A DNA stretch of 17,883 nt from Bacillota bacterium (lineage in GTDB: Bacteria; Bacillota; Desulfotomaculia; Desulfotomaculales; Desulfotomaculaceae). The notes below the pieces were generated by a model. It did no database searches and was not told the DNA's origin. It saw nothing but the letters and a program-made list of their open reading frames with translations. Positions 6,791-15,707 of the stretch are shown piece by piece (the first letter of the stretch is position 1; every line of letters starts with the position of its first letter). The translations under genes were made by a program, and so were the position numbers. The DNA lies in assembly GCA_023481335.1 (NCBI GenBank), contig JAMCWI010000011.1, positions 1-17,883 on the forward strand, given 5' to 3'.

Positions 6791-8749
6791 TTATGTTACC
6801 TTCTCTTTTTGAAGCCAGGCCTGAAACATAAGGATATTCCACAAACAATGCTGCCAGTTCCTTTGCCCGGATATATGCTCATGCCATACTTTCAAAATCG
6901 GTTCAGGTCTGAAAAAACCTCCCGCTTTCAAGTTCTCTGCACTTAAAAGTTCATTAGCCCATCCTCTCAATGGTCCTCTTAACCAGTGATCAATAGGAAC
7001 CCCGAACCCCATCTTGGGTCGTTCAATTATTTCCCTGGGCACATACTTATAAAGTATTTGCCGAAGTATCCACTTTCCCTGGCCATTCCTGATTTTCATG
7101 GAAATCGGCAGACCCCAGGAAAATTCTACTATACGATGATCTAAAAGGGGTACACGGGCTTCTAGACTTACCCCCATACTGGCGCGATCGACTTTTACAA
7201 GAATATCATCCGGCAAAAAGGAGACCATATCCAAAAACATAATTCGGGAAATAAGATCGGATGTTTCCGGCCAGGAAGAACGTTCAGTAATAACCGTGAC
7301 AGGCTCATTACCCCCCATTATCAAATCCCCCGGTTGCTTCCAAATAGACACGATTACACGGTATATCTCCTCAGGACACACGGCAGGCAAAACTTCCGCC
7401 AATTTGTGAATTCTTTCCCCGGGCAAGGTATTACTAGAACGCCTCGGCAATACCGGATTAAACAACTCGAACAATCTATCCCATTCAATTGGCGATCTAC
7501 TCTGAAGTATATCTGATAACAGGCGGCGCATTCTATGTGGTATCCATTTTACCCACTTCCATATATTGCTTGTCCAAAAATAGTGGTTGTAACCCCCAAA
7601 TATTTCATCACCGCCATCTCCGGACAGACTGACCGTAACTTTTCTACGGGCCAGTTCACATACTAAAAAAGTCGGTATCTGTGAAGTGTCCGCAAAGGGC
7701 TCATCATACATAAACGGCATCTTTGGGATTACAGCCATCGTTTCTTCGGAAGTGAGATAAATTTCTGTATGATCTGTTCCCAAAACATCAGACACAGCTC
7801 TTGCATGCCTGGCCTCATTATAATATTCTTCGTTAAAGCCGATTGTAAAAGTATTTACCGGGCGGCTGCTTTGAGATTGCATTATAGCAACTACCATAGA
7901 GGAGTCAATTCCGCCCGAGAGGAATGCCCCTAAGGGAACATCCGCCACCATCCGAATCCCCACTGCTTCCCGTAAAAGTGTTTCAAGATGGTTGACAGCT
8001 TCAAAGTCAGTGTAATCAACCGGATTGGCAATACATTTATCGACCACATCTTTTACTGACCAGTATGACTTAATATTCTGATTGTAAGAGTCGCTGTCCA
8101 CTTGCAAAGTTAGAATACACCCTGGTGTTAACTTACTGATTCCCTTATAAATTGAATATGGGGCAGGTATATAGTTATTCCGGAGATAGACCGCCAACAC
8201 ATCTCTATCTATCTCCGCAATAAAAGCCGGATGAACCTTAAGGGATTTTAATTCCGATCCAAATAAAAAGCTACTCCCCATCCAGCCGTAGTATAAGGGC
8301 TTTATACCCATCCTGTCCCTAACCAAATATAATTTTTTATCTGTACGGTCCCAAAGGGCAAAAGCAAACATCCCTACAAAACGCCCGACTGCTTCATCAA
8401 GTCCCCAGTGGCAAAACGCGGCAAGCATTACCTCTGTATCTGAATGCCCGCCGAAGATATATCCCTTTAATTCCAGCTGCTGTCTAAGATCACGGAAATT
8501 GTATATTTCACCGTTATATACCATAACGTACCTTCCACAGCGGGAAACCATGGGCTGGTGTCCTTCTGAAGAAAGATCCAAAATTGCAAGCCTCCGGTGA
8601 CCTAAACCCACACCCTTTTCCTTATCCAGCCATATACCGCTGTCATCAGGCCCGCGGTGATTCAGAGTATCACTCATTTTTAAAAGAATATCCCGGTGAT
8701 CATAGTTAAAACTTCTGCTTATATTTACAAAACCTGTTATACCACACAT
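6791..8749 (-). CDS. asnB: Asparagine synthase-type glutamine-dependent amidotransferase
   Basis: A 652-aa class II glutamine amidotransferase fused to an ATP-dependent synthetase domain. Cys2 after the initiator Met is the N-terminal nucleophile (MCGITGF). GHRRLAILD (50-58), YNGEIYNF (78-85) and GHSDTEV (101-107) complete the glutaminase site. The ATP-pyrophosphatase loop is SGGIDSS at 278-284, followed by SLSGDGGDEIFGGY and later VSLEARVPLLDH. The family makes asparagine, but members inside glycan clusters are thought or known to amidate sugar carboxylates. Here it lies directly before ugd and the UDP-glucuronate epimerase, so amidation of a uronic acid is a reasonable inference. All obvious catalytic motifs are intact. 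The ATG follows the upstream stop TAA with no gap, and its ribosome site GAGGTAAT sits within the last codons of the glycosyltransferase gene, so translation is likely coupled. Confidence 0.88.
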   Translation of the reverse strand: MCGITGFVNISRSFNYDHRDILLKMSDTLNHRGPDDSGIWLDKEKGVGLGHRRLAILDLSSEGHQPMVSRCGRYVMVYNGEIYNFRDLRQQLELKGYIFGGHSDTEVMLAAFCHWGLDEAVGRFVGMFAFALWDRTDKKLYLVRDRMGIKPLYYGWMGSSFLFGSELKSLKVHPAFIAEIDRDVLAVYLRNNYIPAPYSIYKGISKLTPGCILTLQVDSDSYNQNIKSYWSVKDVVDKCIANPVDYTDFEAVNHLETLLREAVGIRMVADVPLGAFLSGGIDSSMVVAIMQSQSSRPVNTFTIGFNEEYYNEARHARAVSDVLGTDHTEIYLTSEETMAVIPKMPFMYDEPFADTSQIPTFLVCELARRKVTVSLSGDGGDEIFGGYNHYFWTSNIWKWVKWIPHRMRRLLSDILQSRSPIEWDRLFELFNPVLPRRSSNTLPGERIHKLAEVLPAVCPEEIYRVIVSIWKQPGDLIMGGNEPVTVITERSSWPETSDLISRIMFLDMVSFLPDDILVKVDRASMGVSLEARVPLLDHRIVEFSWGLPISMKIRNGQGKWILRQILYKYVPREIIERPKMGFGVPIDHWLRGPLRGWANELLSAENLKAGGFFRPEPILKVWHEHISGQRNWQHCLWNILMFQAWLQKEKVT

Positions 8750-9664
8750 TTAATTACCTCGAACATTCTGGGAAGAATTTTTCATGGAACCTTCCGGTGA
8801 ATTCACCATACCCCATATCTCGTCCCAGCGCTTTACCAAAAGCGAATCAGCCGTCAGCAAAGAATTTCTGAGCCCCATAATCCCGAATTTAATACTTAAA
8901 ATATCCCCCAACATTTTTAATGACTGATTAATAACCGACATAAGAGCAGTATAAAACCACCCTCTTCTTATCGATTCAAACGCCACACCCCTGCAAAGCA
9001 GGTATCTGACCTTTAATGACTTTTTTAAAGAACGGCCATCCTCCCTGTACCCAAGAAGGACTTCATTAATACACGCAAAGCGGCTGGTACGATGCGTCCT
9101 GAATAATAAAAACTGGTCCTGGGCTTTATCCGAAGAAGCTTTCTTCGACAGAGATCTGTACCGATACTTTAAAAACCACCCTGTTCGCCCCATCCAGGTC
9201 GGATGAGCCATATAAAAACCTCCCCAGGGACTGCGGCAAATTTCCTCATGGGTTTCCAAAATAGGTACAATTCCTTTTAGATTGCCGTTTTCCTGGTAAA
9301 TGAGAATACCGGCCCCCATCAAATCCACTTCTTCATGTTCGTTTAAAAAACGAACTTGTTTTTCAATCCTTTCGGGGAATGAGACATCATCACTGTCCAT
9401 ACGTGCAAAATATTCCCCGCCGCAGGTATCCAGAGCCTGGTTTAACCTGGCGGAAAGACCACTGTTATTCCCGTCAGAAATGATCTTAATCCTGGGGTCC
9501 TTGAAACTCCGGGCAATTGATAAAGTATTATCCGTAGAACCATCGTCGATAACAATCAATTCAAAGTTGGTATACGTCTGATAAAGGATTGACCTTACAG
9601 CCGCAGCTAGCGTTTTTTCGGCATTGTATACCGGCATTGCAATACTTACAAGCGGACTGGACAT
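8750..9664 (-). CDS. Family 2 (GT-A) glycosyltransferase
   Basis: An inverting GT2 glycosyltransferase of 304 aa. The GT-A domain shows VSIAMPVYNAEKTL (6-19), VIDDGSTDNT (38-47), SGLSARLNQAL (68-78) and the metal-binding RMDSDD (88-93), followed by FPERIEKQV. A later AQDQFLLFR and LLGYREDGRS are typical acceptor-side features of the family. Residues about 220-260 are hydrophobic and may lie along the membrane. The ATG at 9664 is preceded by GAGAGGTAAGATTT, and the CgeB-like gene ends 31 bp upstream. It would add one sugar of the repeat unit; the sugar is not deducible. Confidence 0.9.
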   Translation of the reverse strand: MSSPLVSIAMPVYNAEKTLAAAVRSILYQTYTNFELIVIDDGSTDNTLSIARSFKDPRIKIISDGNNSGLSARLNQALDTCGGEYFARMDSDDVSFPERIEKQVRFLNEHEEVDLMGAGILIYQENGNLKGIVPILETHEEICRSPWGGFYMAHPTWMGRTGWFLKYRYRSLSKKASSDKAQDQFLLFRTHRTSRFACINEVLLGYREDGRSLKKSLKVRYLLCRGVAFESIRRGWFYTALMSVINQSLKMLGDILSIKFGIMGLRNSLLTADSLLVKRWDEIWGMVNSPEGSMKNSSQNVRGN

Positions 9665-9695
9665 AAATCTTACCTCTCGGCCAAATATTAACTGG

Positions 9696-10886
9696 TTAAC
9701 TTTCGTTATAAAAAAGCCTTCCCGGCAAACCTGATGCCCTATATGTCTTATCCCCCAAGAAACGCCAACTGAACTCGTACAATATCCGTCTCGAAACGCG
9801 GCGGCCCCTTTTCGGCCCCCAGATCAGGATGCACGGCAGAAGCAGAAGGGATCTTAGTAACCTAAGTGCTGAATTGACTCTGTGTTTTTTGAAAGGAACA
9901 GAAAGAACACTGTCTCTGTCACTCTCGTTATACACCCATTTGTTACGACAATCCAGGGCAAAATCCAGGACTTCTTTCATACGGAGGTCATATGTGTGTC
10001 CTCTCCTGGTCCTTTCGTAACCCGCAAGGGCTATTCTGTCCCTCTCTTCAGGGTTTGCCAGATAATACCTGGCCTTTTGAACAAGTTCTTTCATATCGTT
10101 GAATACCACTATTTCACTGCCAATATCGTAGTATTTCTCAAGCCCAGGAGACACCTCGGTTAGCATGAACCCACCCGATCCGGGAACCTCGAAAGCCCGG
10201 GCCTTTATTTGGTTATCACCCTTTGAGTTGGCAAAATTAAGGCTTATTACCGACTCCCGTATTATTTCCGGCATCTTTTCTGCCCTCACAGGCCCTGACG
10301 GCCATCCGTGCCCGAAGCAATGCACCTCAAGGCCGTTCGACCTCAATTCCTCCACTCTTTTTTTCCGGTCCCCGTGGGCCGCCCCAATAAAAGTAATGGG
10401 GTATCGGCACTTCGAGGCGGGAATGGGCTCCTGTAAAAAATCAGAATTGGCCGCCCACTGGGAAAGGAGAATATTTGTAATGCCATCCTGTATATAACTG
10501 GGGACCACACTGGAGTATGTTGTTGTCATGGCGTGATATGACTTTCCTATATACCTTGAAGACTCCTTATATTTCCAGGAATCATCGGTTGTCCAGCAGA
10601 CTGTCGCGACATCTCCACTGAGCCTTATAGCTTCCAGGGTCTCCAGCCATATTTCATAATTTGTTTGTACAGCCAGCAGTACATCAGGACGATTCTTTTC
10701 AACAGTATCAAGCAGTGCTCTGTTCAGACCCGCAAAATCTCTGTACAAAGAACGGTCCCAGGACTCGAAATGGGTCACTTCATGCCCCAGTTTTTTTATC
10801 GCCGGTATGAAAGAAGAATACTCAGTCCCCAACCCCCTGGAAGGATCGCCGTATTGATATTTTCCAAAAACACAAAGTACTTTCAT
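9696..10886 (-). CDS. CgeB-like glycosyltransferase
   Basis: A 396-aa GT-B protein of the CgeB/glycosyl-transferase-group-1 type. The N-terminal half (1-165) contains the typical CWTTDDSWKY segment (97-106). The C-terminal half has FIGAAHGDRKKRVEEL (167-182), SLNFANSKGD, QIKARAFEVPGSGGF (226-240), LTEVSPGLEKYY and a C-terminal ANPEERDRIALAGYERT helix region (277-293). CgeB in Bacillus is linked to glycosylation of the spore crust, and relatives occur in many surface-glycan clusters. The ATG overlaps the stop of the upstream methyltransferase as ATGA. The basic, hydrophobic tail (about 340-396) may attach to the membrane or to neighbours. Donor and acceptor are unknown. Confidence 0.8.
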   Translation of the reverse strand: MKVLCVFGKYQYGDPSRGLGTEYSSFIPAIKKLGHEVTHFESWDRSLYRDFAGLNRALLDTVEKNRPDVLLAVQTNYEIWLETLEAIRLSGDVATVCWTTDDSWKYKESSRYIGKSYHAMTTTYSSVVPSYIQDGITNILLSQWAANSDFLQEPIPASKCRYPITFIGAAHGDRKKRVEELRSNGLEVHCFGHGWPSGPVRAEKMPEIIRESVISLNFANSKGDNQIKARAFEVPGSGGFMLTEVSPGLEKYYDIGSEIVVFNDMKELVQKARYYLANPEERDRIALAGYERTRRGHTYDLRMKEVLDFALDCRNKWVYNESDRDSVLSVPFKKHRVNSALRLLRSLLLLPCILIWGPKRGRRVSRRILYEFSWRFLGDKTYRASGLPGRLFYNES

Positions 10887-11635
10887 GTTTTATTACAAGC
10901 CTTCCTAGCCGTTACGTGGTACCCTACCGTAAAATCTTTCTCTTTGTCATAACTATCCAGCAGGTTGCACAGAGGAATGAGAAGAAAAAAACATATAAGG
11001 CACAAAAGCCAGGCCGGAGCCCATAGGAAGCGAAATATATGCGCCGCATTCAGTTTCCAGGGTACTGTCATTTGGATAAACCGCATACTTTCCTGTCCAT
11101 AAAACTTAAAAAATCCTCCATTTGGTTCCACTGATATTTCCTCAAATCCAAATTCCGATAAAAATTTATCATACCAGTATGGAGTATAGCCCCCGTAAAA
11201 ATGATACGGTGACTGATGTATTCCCGACCCAAGGGGGGCCGTCATGATTACCTTCCCTCCAGGTTTAAGTATCCGGGCAATTTCTTTTATAACATTAATT
11301 GGTTCAGGGACATGCTCCAGCATCTCTGTACATAAAACAGCATCATAACAGCTATCGGGCACGGGAATATTTGTGGCGTCACAGTGATAATCGATTTTTC
11401 CGTAACCTGATTGCTCTCTCAGCTGTTCCGGGGTCAAACCCTGAAAATCCTGGGCCTTGTAATCACAGTGTAAAAAAAACATCCTGTAAGGACAGGACCC
11501 TGCCCCCACATCTAAAACCGAGGCTCCCGGTGAGAGATCAGCAGCCTGTCCGGCCACCCAGTCATCCCTTTGCACCTGGTTAAAATAAAACACTTTGCAT
11601 GATTTTATGCTGCTTAAAACCAGATCTTTCAGCAT
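10883..11635 (-). CDS. Class I SAM-dependent methyltransferase with C-terminal membrane segment
   Basis: A 250-aa protein with the SAM-binding motif I SVLDVGAGSCPYR (39-51), a motif-II-like CDATNIPVPDSCYDAVLC (about 85-102), EMLEHVPEP (104-112) and RILKPGGKVIMTAPLG (121-136). The fold matches the Methyltransf_11 group. Residues about 201-226 (PAWLLCLICFFLLIPLC) form a likely transmembrane or membrane-dipping helix, unusual for a plain methyltransferase and suggesting action on a membrane-bound substrate such as lipid-linked glycan. The frame could start at a GTG at 11671, but GAGGAAGG lies just before the ATG at 11635, which overlaps the DUF268 stop by seven bases (ATGCTGA). The next gene overlaps by four. 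The methyl acceptor is not known; a sugar hydroxyl is the contextual guess. Confidence 0.82.
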   Translation of the reverse strand: MLKDLVLSSIKSCKVFYFNQVQRDDWVAGQAADLSPGASVLDVGAGSCPYRMFFLHCDYKAQDFQGLTPEQLREQSGYGKIDYHCDATNIPVPDSCYDAVLCTEMLEHVPEPINVIKEIARILKPGGKVIMTAPLGSGIHQSPYHFYGGYTPYWYDKFLSEFGFEEISVEPNGGFFKFYGQESMRFIQMTVPWKLNAAHIFRFLWAPAWLLCLICFFLLIPLCNLLDSYDKEKDFTVGYHVTARKACNKT

Positions 11636-12396
11636 TGCCCTTCCTCTTTCCTGAAAACAAACATCCCGCACCCGTAACTGCAGTTAGCAGCCTCCTCAAG
11701 TGAATAATTATCGAAATAAACCCCTGCATCGTTGACGAAAGAAAAAGAAACTAAATCCAGTCCCGTGAACATTTTTAACACACTATGAGGGGGGAAAACC
11801 CGGTGAGCGTTAAAGCAGACCCTTTCCCTGCCCACAGGCACTGAAACAAACAACCATCCCCCCGGCTTAAGAACCCTTTCCAGTTGGGCACATGCCCGGG
11901 TGCTCCCCTGTGGGTCAAGAGGATCACCGTAACGGCCTAGCCCGATGTGCTCTATCACGTGGAGGCAGGAAAGGGAGTAAACAGAGCCGGGCGGCATCGG
12001 TAATTGAAGCAAATCGCCCTGGCGGCACTCAAGGCCCCCGACAGCGGCCTGCAACGGACGGTAATCATAGAATACGGTATCTACAAACCCACTGATTACT
12101 CCTATCATTTGGACGTGGGACCCTATATCCACATGTTTCTCTGGGCTTAAGCGGGCCAATCGCCGGGACAGCCAGCAGGCCTGATAAAAATAGTGGGGAT
12201 CAAAAGGTGTCTTAGAGGTCCTGTCGGCTAGGCAGGGGTAGCTATCCCTGAACTTCAAAGTTTCATTTGTACTGCGGTGGTAACGGATGAAATCAAAAAA
12301 ATAGCCGGGTAGCCTAAAAATGGACAAAATCTTGACAACATCTATAAAAGCAGTAATCCAGTTGGCCAGTAAACCTCTTTTAAACTGCTTCAACAT
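11629..12396 (-). CDS. DUF268 protein (methyltransferase-like)
   Basis: A 255-aa protein matching the DUF268 family as I recall its signature: HVDIGSHVQ (88-96), SCLHVIEHIGLGRYGDPLDP (143-162), RVLKPGGWLFVSVPVG (174-189) and CFNAHRVF (194-201). The arrangement resembles a class I SAM methyltransferase. DIGS is a shortened motif I, while the HVIEH and LKPGG segments align with methyltransferase motifs. The biochemical role is not established to my knowledge, so methylation of a glycan is inference. Its N-terminus has a hydrophobic stretch (about 9-38). The ATG at 12396 overlaps the upstream glycosyltransferase stop by seven bases (ATGTTGA), and its own stop overlaps the next methyltransferase the same way. 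The gene is GC-rich compared with the left part of the operon (38 of 60 in 11881-11940). Confidence 0.8.
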   Translation of the reverse strand: MLKQFKRGLLANWITAFIDVVKILSIFRLPGYFFDFIRYHRSTNETLKFRDSYPCLADRTSKTPFDPHYFYQACWLSRRLARLSPEKHVDIGSHVQMIGVISGFVDTVFYDYRPLQAAVGGLECRQGDLLQLPMPPGSVYSLSCLHVIEHIGLGRYGDPLDPQGSTRACAQLERVLKPGGWLFVSVPVGRERVCFNAHRVFPPHSVLKMFTGLDLVSFSFVNDAGVYFDNYSLEEAANCSYGCGMFVFRKEEGQC

Positions 12397-13241
12397 CTTT
12401 CACCGTCCAGTTTTAAGACGCTTAATTGAGAAACATTGGCCCCCCTGTGCACAGAGCTTTTATGCAAACGGCAACTGACCCTGGACCTCCAGTGGACGGC
12501 TCCGAAATAGACAGTATTCCAAAACAGGCGGGCTGCAAGGCTAACGCCTGTTTCCTTCATCAATTTTAGGCGGGAGGAATTTCTTTCAGTTTTATACAGA
12601 GAGGAACCCGTGAGAGACTTCTGTTCTGAATGCCTGCGGAATGCGCTAAAGATAGCCGGAACATACAAACATCGCCCAAAACAACTCATCTTTAAAAACA
12701 ACTCATAGTCAGCGGCATACTTCATTTCGGTATTTAATCCGCCCACAAGATCATATAAGGATTTCCTCCAATAGCATGCGTCCTGAAGAGGGGTCCACCC
12801 CCCGTAAAGCATCATCTCCCGCAAAGATTTAACATTTCCGGTCGAGTGGGAGATTACAAAGCCCTGCTCATCTATATATAAATCGTCCCCAAAAATCATA
12901 TCTGCCCCCGTGTCTTTCAGTCTTTTCCTTGCCTCCTTAAGAGTTCCCTTCAGCAGTAAATCTCCGGAGTTTATCCAGCACTGAAATTCACCCCTGCTTC
13001 TTGCAAAACCCTTAGACAGAGCATCTGCGTAACCCCTGTCCGGCTCGCTTATCCAACCGGACAGGTACTTTTCATAGGAGCGTATTATTTCAACACTGCC
13101 GTCAGTAGACCCGCCGTCAATTATAAAATAATCGTCTAAGGGCTCCAGATTCTCCAGCACAGACTCAATAGTCTCAGCCAAATAACCGGCCATATTGAAA
13201 TTGGGGGTAACAACCGAAAAACTTCCTGACAATGAACCCAA
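12390..13241 (-). CDS. Family 2 glycosyltransferase (colanic-acid type)
   Basis: A 283-aa GT-A fold enzyme with FSVVTPNFNMAGYL (8-21), FIIDGGSTDGS (39-49), WISEPDRGYADALSKGF (63-79) and WINSGD (89-94). NSGD takes the place of the metal-binding DxD, as is common in this subfamily. AADYELFLKM and the following hydrophobic segment are also typical. The start is TTG at 13241, with GGTGGTGAT about six bases upstream; there is no ATG or GTG near enough to replace it. It follows the Wzy-like gene by 28 bp and its stop lies within the start of the DUF268 gene. It would add one sugar of the repeat unit. Confidence 0.9.
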   Translation of the reverse strand: MGSLSGSFSVVTPNFNMAGYLAETIESVLENLEPLDDYFIIDGGSTDGSVEIIRSYEKYLSGWISEPDRGYADALSKGFARSRGEFQCWINSGDLLLKGTLKEARKRLKDTGADMIFGDDLYIDEQGFVISHSTGNVKSLREMMLYGGWTPLQDACYWRKSLYDLVGGLNTEMKYAADYELFLKMSCFGRCLYVPAIFSAFRRHSEQKSLTGSSLYKTERNSSRLKLMKETGVSLAARLFWNTVYFGAVHWRSRVSCRLHKSSVHRGANVSQLSVLKLDGERC

Positions 13242-13269
13242 ATTATATCACCACCAATGATCTGCTTAG

Positions 13270-14688
13270 TTATTCAGCTTGCAAAGAGTACTGTTTTGTC
13301 CCGGCCCCTATTACCCCCAGAACCGAACCCATCATAAAAATTAAGGCAGTACTTCCTACACCTAGTCCGCCGCTGATATTCTGCTGTATAAAAATACAAA
13401 ACATGGAGCCTATTATTACAACCCGGGAATGCCTGGCGTTATCACGCCAGGGTGGAGGAGCGCAATCTAAAAATCTAAAAAAGCGCCCCAGTATCCCCAA
13501 AACAAAAAGCAGGAATAGACAAAAACCCAGGATACCCGTCTGAACCAATATTCCTATAAATAGGTTATGCGTTCCTCTGACTAAAAAATTGTTATACTGG
13601 TCCAAATCCACCAAAGCCTCATAATTCTGCCCACCGAATCCCATTCCAACAAAAGGGGATTCCCACCATTTCTGCAGACTCCATATAAAGTCAGTGTATC
13701 GTATCGTAAAGCTCTGTGATTTCCAGGTCTCAACAGGCTCCGTCAACTCAAGAAGACGTAACTGAAAACCACTTTCAGTCGGCAGCAAACCAATAAGCAC
13801 CTGACCTCCGAAATAAACCAGAAAGACCATAGACAGAAGGACTATTACACCCCTCCTGAAACCCGATACCAGGCCAATGATACAAAGGCCTGTCACCAGT
13901 GAAAGTATAGCCTGTCGGGAAGCTGTAAGAATAGTAATAAGAAAACAGCCTGCAAAAAAAATTATCGTTATCCAGAATAGAATTTTTGATTTTCTTAAGA
14001 AAAAATTTCCAGCTGATACCACCCCCGCCAAGGCAGCAGCCTGTCCCAGTACGTTTGGGTTCAATGACCCATACCCTAGTCCAATGCTGAACACACTTCC
14101 GGAGTAAATACCTTGTGTTAAAAGGTTCTGCCATAGGCTCACCGGAAGAGAGAGCGGGTATATCATAAAAGCTATGGGAAGGCCAATAAATATTACCTTC
14201 ATATCGTTCAAGTTCCGGCACCCCAATATACCGACAGCAAAAAAACCCATCCACCCACGGAAAATGTCCCAGTTATAGTACTGAACAAAAGGATTGGACA
14301 AAAATCCGTTGTACAGTGCAACCAAAAAACCCGTCGCAAAAAATGCCATAACAAGAAGAATATACGTCCAGACAGTCCAACGTAAAAGATACCTAAGCGT
14401 TCCGTCCATATGGCGCCGGTAAATCAATAAAATAATTATCCATGCCGTCAGAAAAGACATAACAGGGATGTGAATACCGCCCAGGTTGCTCGGTAAATTA
14501 ACGTTGCCGAACAACACCCACCCGTACAGCAATGACAATGCAGAAACAGGGGGCGAAAGACGCGTTACCGGAACCATTATAAAAAACATGGGTAAAAGCA
14601 TTATCCAATTGACATTAAAGGCGGCGGCCACACGGATGCAAACAATAAGGAGGGCTATCATTATTCCGGCCTTTAAATGATTGCTCAT
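13270..14688 (-). CDS. Wzy/O-antigen ligase-family integral membrane protein
   Basis: A strongly hydrophobic 472-aa protein with roughly 10-12 predicted membrane helices. A large extracytoplasmic loop is visible between about residues 300 and 375. It carries the Wzy_C features TASRQAIL (about 255-262), where the arginine is part of the active site in WaaL/Wzy proteins, and GTHNLFIGILVQTGILG (about 372-388). It most likely polymerises lipid-linked repeat units at the outer membrane face. A ligase that moves glycan to another acceptor, for example protein or lipid, cannot be told apart by sequence. The frame could start at the ATG at 14715, immediately after the fcl stop. However, CGGGAG lies seven bases before the ATG at 14688, so I prefer the latter. 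Confidence 0.88.
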   Translation of the reverse strand: MSNHLKAGIMIALLIVCIRVAAAFNVNWIMLLPMFFIMVPVTRLSPPVSALSLLYGWVLFGNVNLPSNLGGIHIPVMSFLTAWIIILLIYRRHMDGTLRYLLRWTVWTYILLVMAFFATGFLVALYNGFLSNPFVQYYNWDIFRGWMGFFAVGILGCRNLNDMKVIFIGLPIAFMIYPLSLPVSLWQNLLTQGIYSGSVFSIGLGYGSLNPNVLGQAAALAGVVSAGNFFLRKSKILFWITIIFFAGCFLITILTASRQAILSLVTGLCIIGLVSGFRRGVIVLLSMVFLVYFGGQVLIGLLPTESGFQLRLLELTEPVETWKSQSFTIRYTDFIWSLQKWWESPFVGMGFGGQNYEALVDLDQYNNFLVRGTHNLFIGILVQTGILGFCLFLLFVLGILGRFFRFLDCAPPPWRDNARHSRVVIIGSMFCIFIQQNISGGLGVGSTALIFMMGSVLGVIGAGTKQYSLQAE

Positions 14689-14715
14689 ATTTTTTCTCCC
14701 GGTATACTCAGTCAT

Positions 14716-15675
14716 CTAAATGGAAGGTGATCCGGCCAAATGCCTTATGTACCAGTCGTAGCTGCCGGCAATGCCTTCTGCCAGCCCTATTTTGGAGCGC
14801 CAGCCAAGGTTTCTAATCCTGGTTACATCAAGCAACTTCCTGGGTGTTCCATCCGGCTTTGAAGAATCATACCTTATATCTCCCCGATAACCTACAATAT
14901 CTCTTACGATCGCGGCAAGCTCCGAAATTTTCAAATCTTCTCCCGTTCCTATATTCACGAGGTCATTTCCTTCGTAATTCTCCATCAGGAAAAGGCAGGC
15001 ATCGGCAAGGTCATCCACATGAAGAAACTCCCTCCTCGGACTGCCGGTGCCCCAGACTGTGACAAGGGGATCTCCTTTTACCTTTGCCTCGTGGAATTTC
15101 CTTATAAGGGCCGGAAGAACGTGCGACGTATCAAGGTCATAATTATCGTTTGGTCCGTATAAATTGGTAGGCATGACGCAAATATTGCGGGTTCCGTACT
15201 GACTGTTGTAAGACTGGCACATTTTTATACCGGCAATTTTGGCAACAGCATAAGGTTCATTGGTAGGCTCTAAAGGACCAGTAAGCAAGTATTCCTCTTT
15301 GAGAGGCTGCGACGCCAATTTGGGGTATATGCACGAGCTCCCCAAAAACAGTAGTTTTTTAACTCGTGATATGCAAGATGCATTTATAACATTGCATTGA
15401 ATCATGAGGTTGTCATAAATAAACTCCGCCGGATAGGTATTGTTTGCGTGTATCCCACCGACCCTGGCCGCTGCCAAAAAAACGTATTCCGGCTTTTCTA
15501 TGCAAAAGAACTCCAATATAGCTGCACTGTCACGAAGGTCCAACTGGCGGGAAGACCTCATAATAAGATTTGTATATCCCTTTTTTTCAAGGGCTCTTAC
15601 TATAGCACTCCCGACCAGGCCATTATGTCCGGCTACATATACTTTGCTCTGGGTATTCGCAAAAAATCGTTCCAT
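14716..15675 (-). CDS. fcl: GDP-L-fucose synthase
   Basis: An extended SDR of 319 aa that epimerises (C3, C5) and reduces GDP-4-keto-6-deoxy-mannose to GDP-L-fucose with NADPH. The nucleotide site is AGHNGLVGSAIV (15-26). AARVGGIHANN (69-79) is family-specific. The active-site set is Ser114 and Cys115 in LGSSCIYP, Tyr142/Lys146 in EPYAVAKIAG, and His185 in DTSHVLPALIRKF, all matching known fucose synthases. It directly follows gmd (32-bp gap), which supplies its substrate. The ATG at 15675 is preceded by GGAGATGAGAGG. Its stop TAG abuts an ATG of the following frame, although the next gene probably starts 27 bases later. Confidence 0.96.
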   Translation of the reverse strand: MERFFANTQSKVYVAGHNGLVGSAIVRALEKKGYTNLIMRSSRQLDLRDSAAILEFFCIEKPEYVFLAAARVGGIHANNTYPAEFIYDNLMIQCNVINASCISRVKKLLFLGSSCIYPKLASQPLKEEYLLTGPLEPTNEPYAVAKIAGIKMCQSYNSQYGTRNICVMPTNLYGPNDNYDLDTSHVLPALIRKFHEAKVKGDPLVTVWGTGSPRREFLHVDDLADACLFLMENYEGNDLVNIGTGEDLKISELAAIVRDIVGYRGDIRYDSSKPDGTPRKLLDVTRIRNLGWRSKIGLAEGIAGSYDWYIRHLAGSPSI

Positions 15676-15707
15676 CCTCTCATCTCCAAAAAGTACTCTC
15701 CTGTATC

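Noticed and set aside
12390..13241. NSGD in place of DxD as a sign of an inactive glycosyltransferase
   Set aside because: NSGD/NSDD is, as I recall, common in the colanic-acid-type GT2 subfamily and the other motifs are intact.
13775..14254. A 159-codon frame inside the Wzy-like gene on the same strand
   Set aside because: The overlapping frame of the membrane protein has clear Wzy_C motifs; the alternative frame is a shadow.
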